Positions 13,654 to 14,027 of a stretch of 14,027 nt of DNA are shown here, one piece after another. Source of the DNA: CAZGVW01 sp964529265 (GTDB taxonomy: Bacteria > Planctomycetota > Phycisphaerae > Phycisphaerales > UBA1924). The DNA lies in contig CAZGVW010000091.1 of the NCBI GenBank assembly GCA_964529265.1, positions 1-14,027 on the forward strand, written 5' to 3'. The position numbers and the translations under genes are program-made. The notes under the pieces are model-generated. The model was given only the letters and a program-made list of their open reading frames with translations. It was not told the origin of the DNA and ran no database searches. The stretch's first letter is position 1. Every line of letters starts with the position of its first letter.

Positions 13654-14027
13654 TCAATCCGGCACGCTGGCCTGTTTTTCGGCCGGCGCGGGCGGGATTC
13701 GGAGTTTCATGCCGACGCGGAGGTCGTCCGGCGAGTTCAGGATCTTTCGGTTGGCGTTGTAGATGATTTCCCACGAGGCGGATTTGCCGTAGTAGGTCCG
13801 GGCGATGGTGCTGAGGTTATCGCCGGAGACGACGGTGTAGATGACCTCGGGCTCCGGGCGCGGCTTGGGCTTCGGCGGGGTTTCGGCGCCGGGGCCGAAG
13901 GCGAGGCCCTGGATGTTTTCCGGATCGATCGGGATGCGAATCCGCTGGCCGGTCTTGAGGCGGTTTGGATCGACGAAGGGGTTGGCCTTGGCGATGGCCT
14001 GCCAGAGGTCGCGGCGGCCGTAGAAGC
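13654..14027 (-). CDS. LysM-repeat protein, C-terminal part (edge-cut)
   Basis: The last 123 or so residues of a protein whose start lies beyond the right edge. It shows two LysM modules. The first is cut by the edge and reads FYGRRDLWQAIAKANP then LKTGQRIRIP; the second is complete, from YTVVSGDNLSTIARTYYG through IIYNANRK to DDLRVGMKLRIP. A Pro/Lys linker (PPKPKPRPEPE) joins them, and a short tail ending in SVPD follows. LysM modules bind peptidoglycan or other N-acetylglucosamine polymers, so the protein probably sits in the envelope. In planctomycetes such C-terminal LysM pairs often follow a membrane or linker segment, which cannot be seen here. The stop is TGA at 13656-13654, 35 bases from the yacG end. 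Confidence 0.88.
   Translation of the reverse strand, partial: FYGRRDLWQAIAKANPFVDPNRLKTGQRIRIPIDPENIQGLAFGPGAETPPKPKPRPEPEVIYTVVSGDNLSTIARTYYGKSASWEIIYNANRKILNSPDDLRVGMKLRIPPAPAEKQASVPD

Overview
The window is GC-rich bacterial chromosome with tightly packed genes. The gene content best fits a planctomycete, probably near the Phycisphaerae. Three things point that way: a PP2C phosphatase with the N-terminal signature I associate with planctomycete proteins (from memory, not searched), a secreted protein ending in a PEP-CTERM-like tail, and mostly absent Shine-Dalgarno (SD) sites. This placement is an inference; no rRNA or other decisive marker is present.

Layout. (1) 1-291, minus: a fragment of a ComM/YifB-type Mg-chelatase-like ATPase. 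It runs off the left edge and appears to lack its N-terminal domain. (2) 473-2736, plus: a fusion of a B12-binding domain with a MeaB-type GTPase, then a SpoIIE/RsbU-type PP2C phosphatase. (3) 2915-3535, plus: an exported DUF1579 protein that ends in a good intrinsic terminator. (4) 3693-6220, plus: a medium-chain oxidoreductase, an overlapping exported protein with a PEP-CTERM-like tail, and enoyl-ACP reductase FabI. (5) 6221-6406: palindromic repeats and a 7-base tandem repeat between convergent genes. (6) 11903-6386, minus: a CE7-like esterase, an M3 oligopeptidase with a lipoprotein-type signal and its own SD and terminator, then rmlD-rmlB of dTDP-rhamnose synthesis. (7) 11980-13618, plus: thiL, tsaE and yacG, packed together. 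(8) 13654-14027, minus: the C-terminal part of a LysM-repeat protein that runs off the right edge.

Most genes are housekeeping or cell-envelope functions: fatty-acid synthesis (FabI), rhamnose precursor supply (RmlD, RmlB), thiamine diphosphate (ThiL), tRNA t6A (TsaE), gyrase control (YacG) and envelope proteins (LysM, DUF1579, PEP-CTERM-like, M3 lipoprotein). I see no mobile element, CRISPR array, tRNA, rRNA or defence island.

The two most interesting signals are these. First, a TAnnnT (-10-like) hexamer recurs 6-8 bases before the start codon of at least four genes and suggests leaderless mRNAs, while the genes with a visible SD mostly encode exported proteins. Second, there is a free-standing half of an IcmF-like enzyme: B12 domain plus GTPase chaperone, with no mutase domain. 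No gap between genes exceeds about 210 bases.
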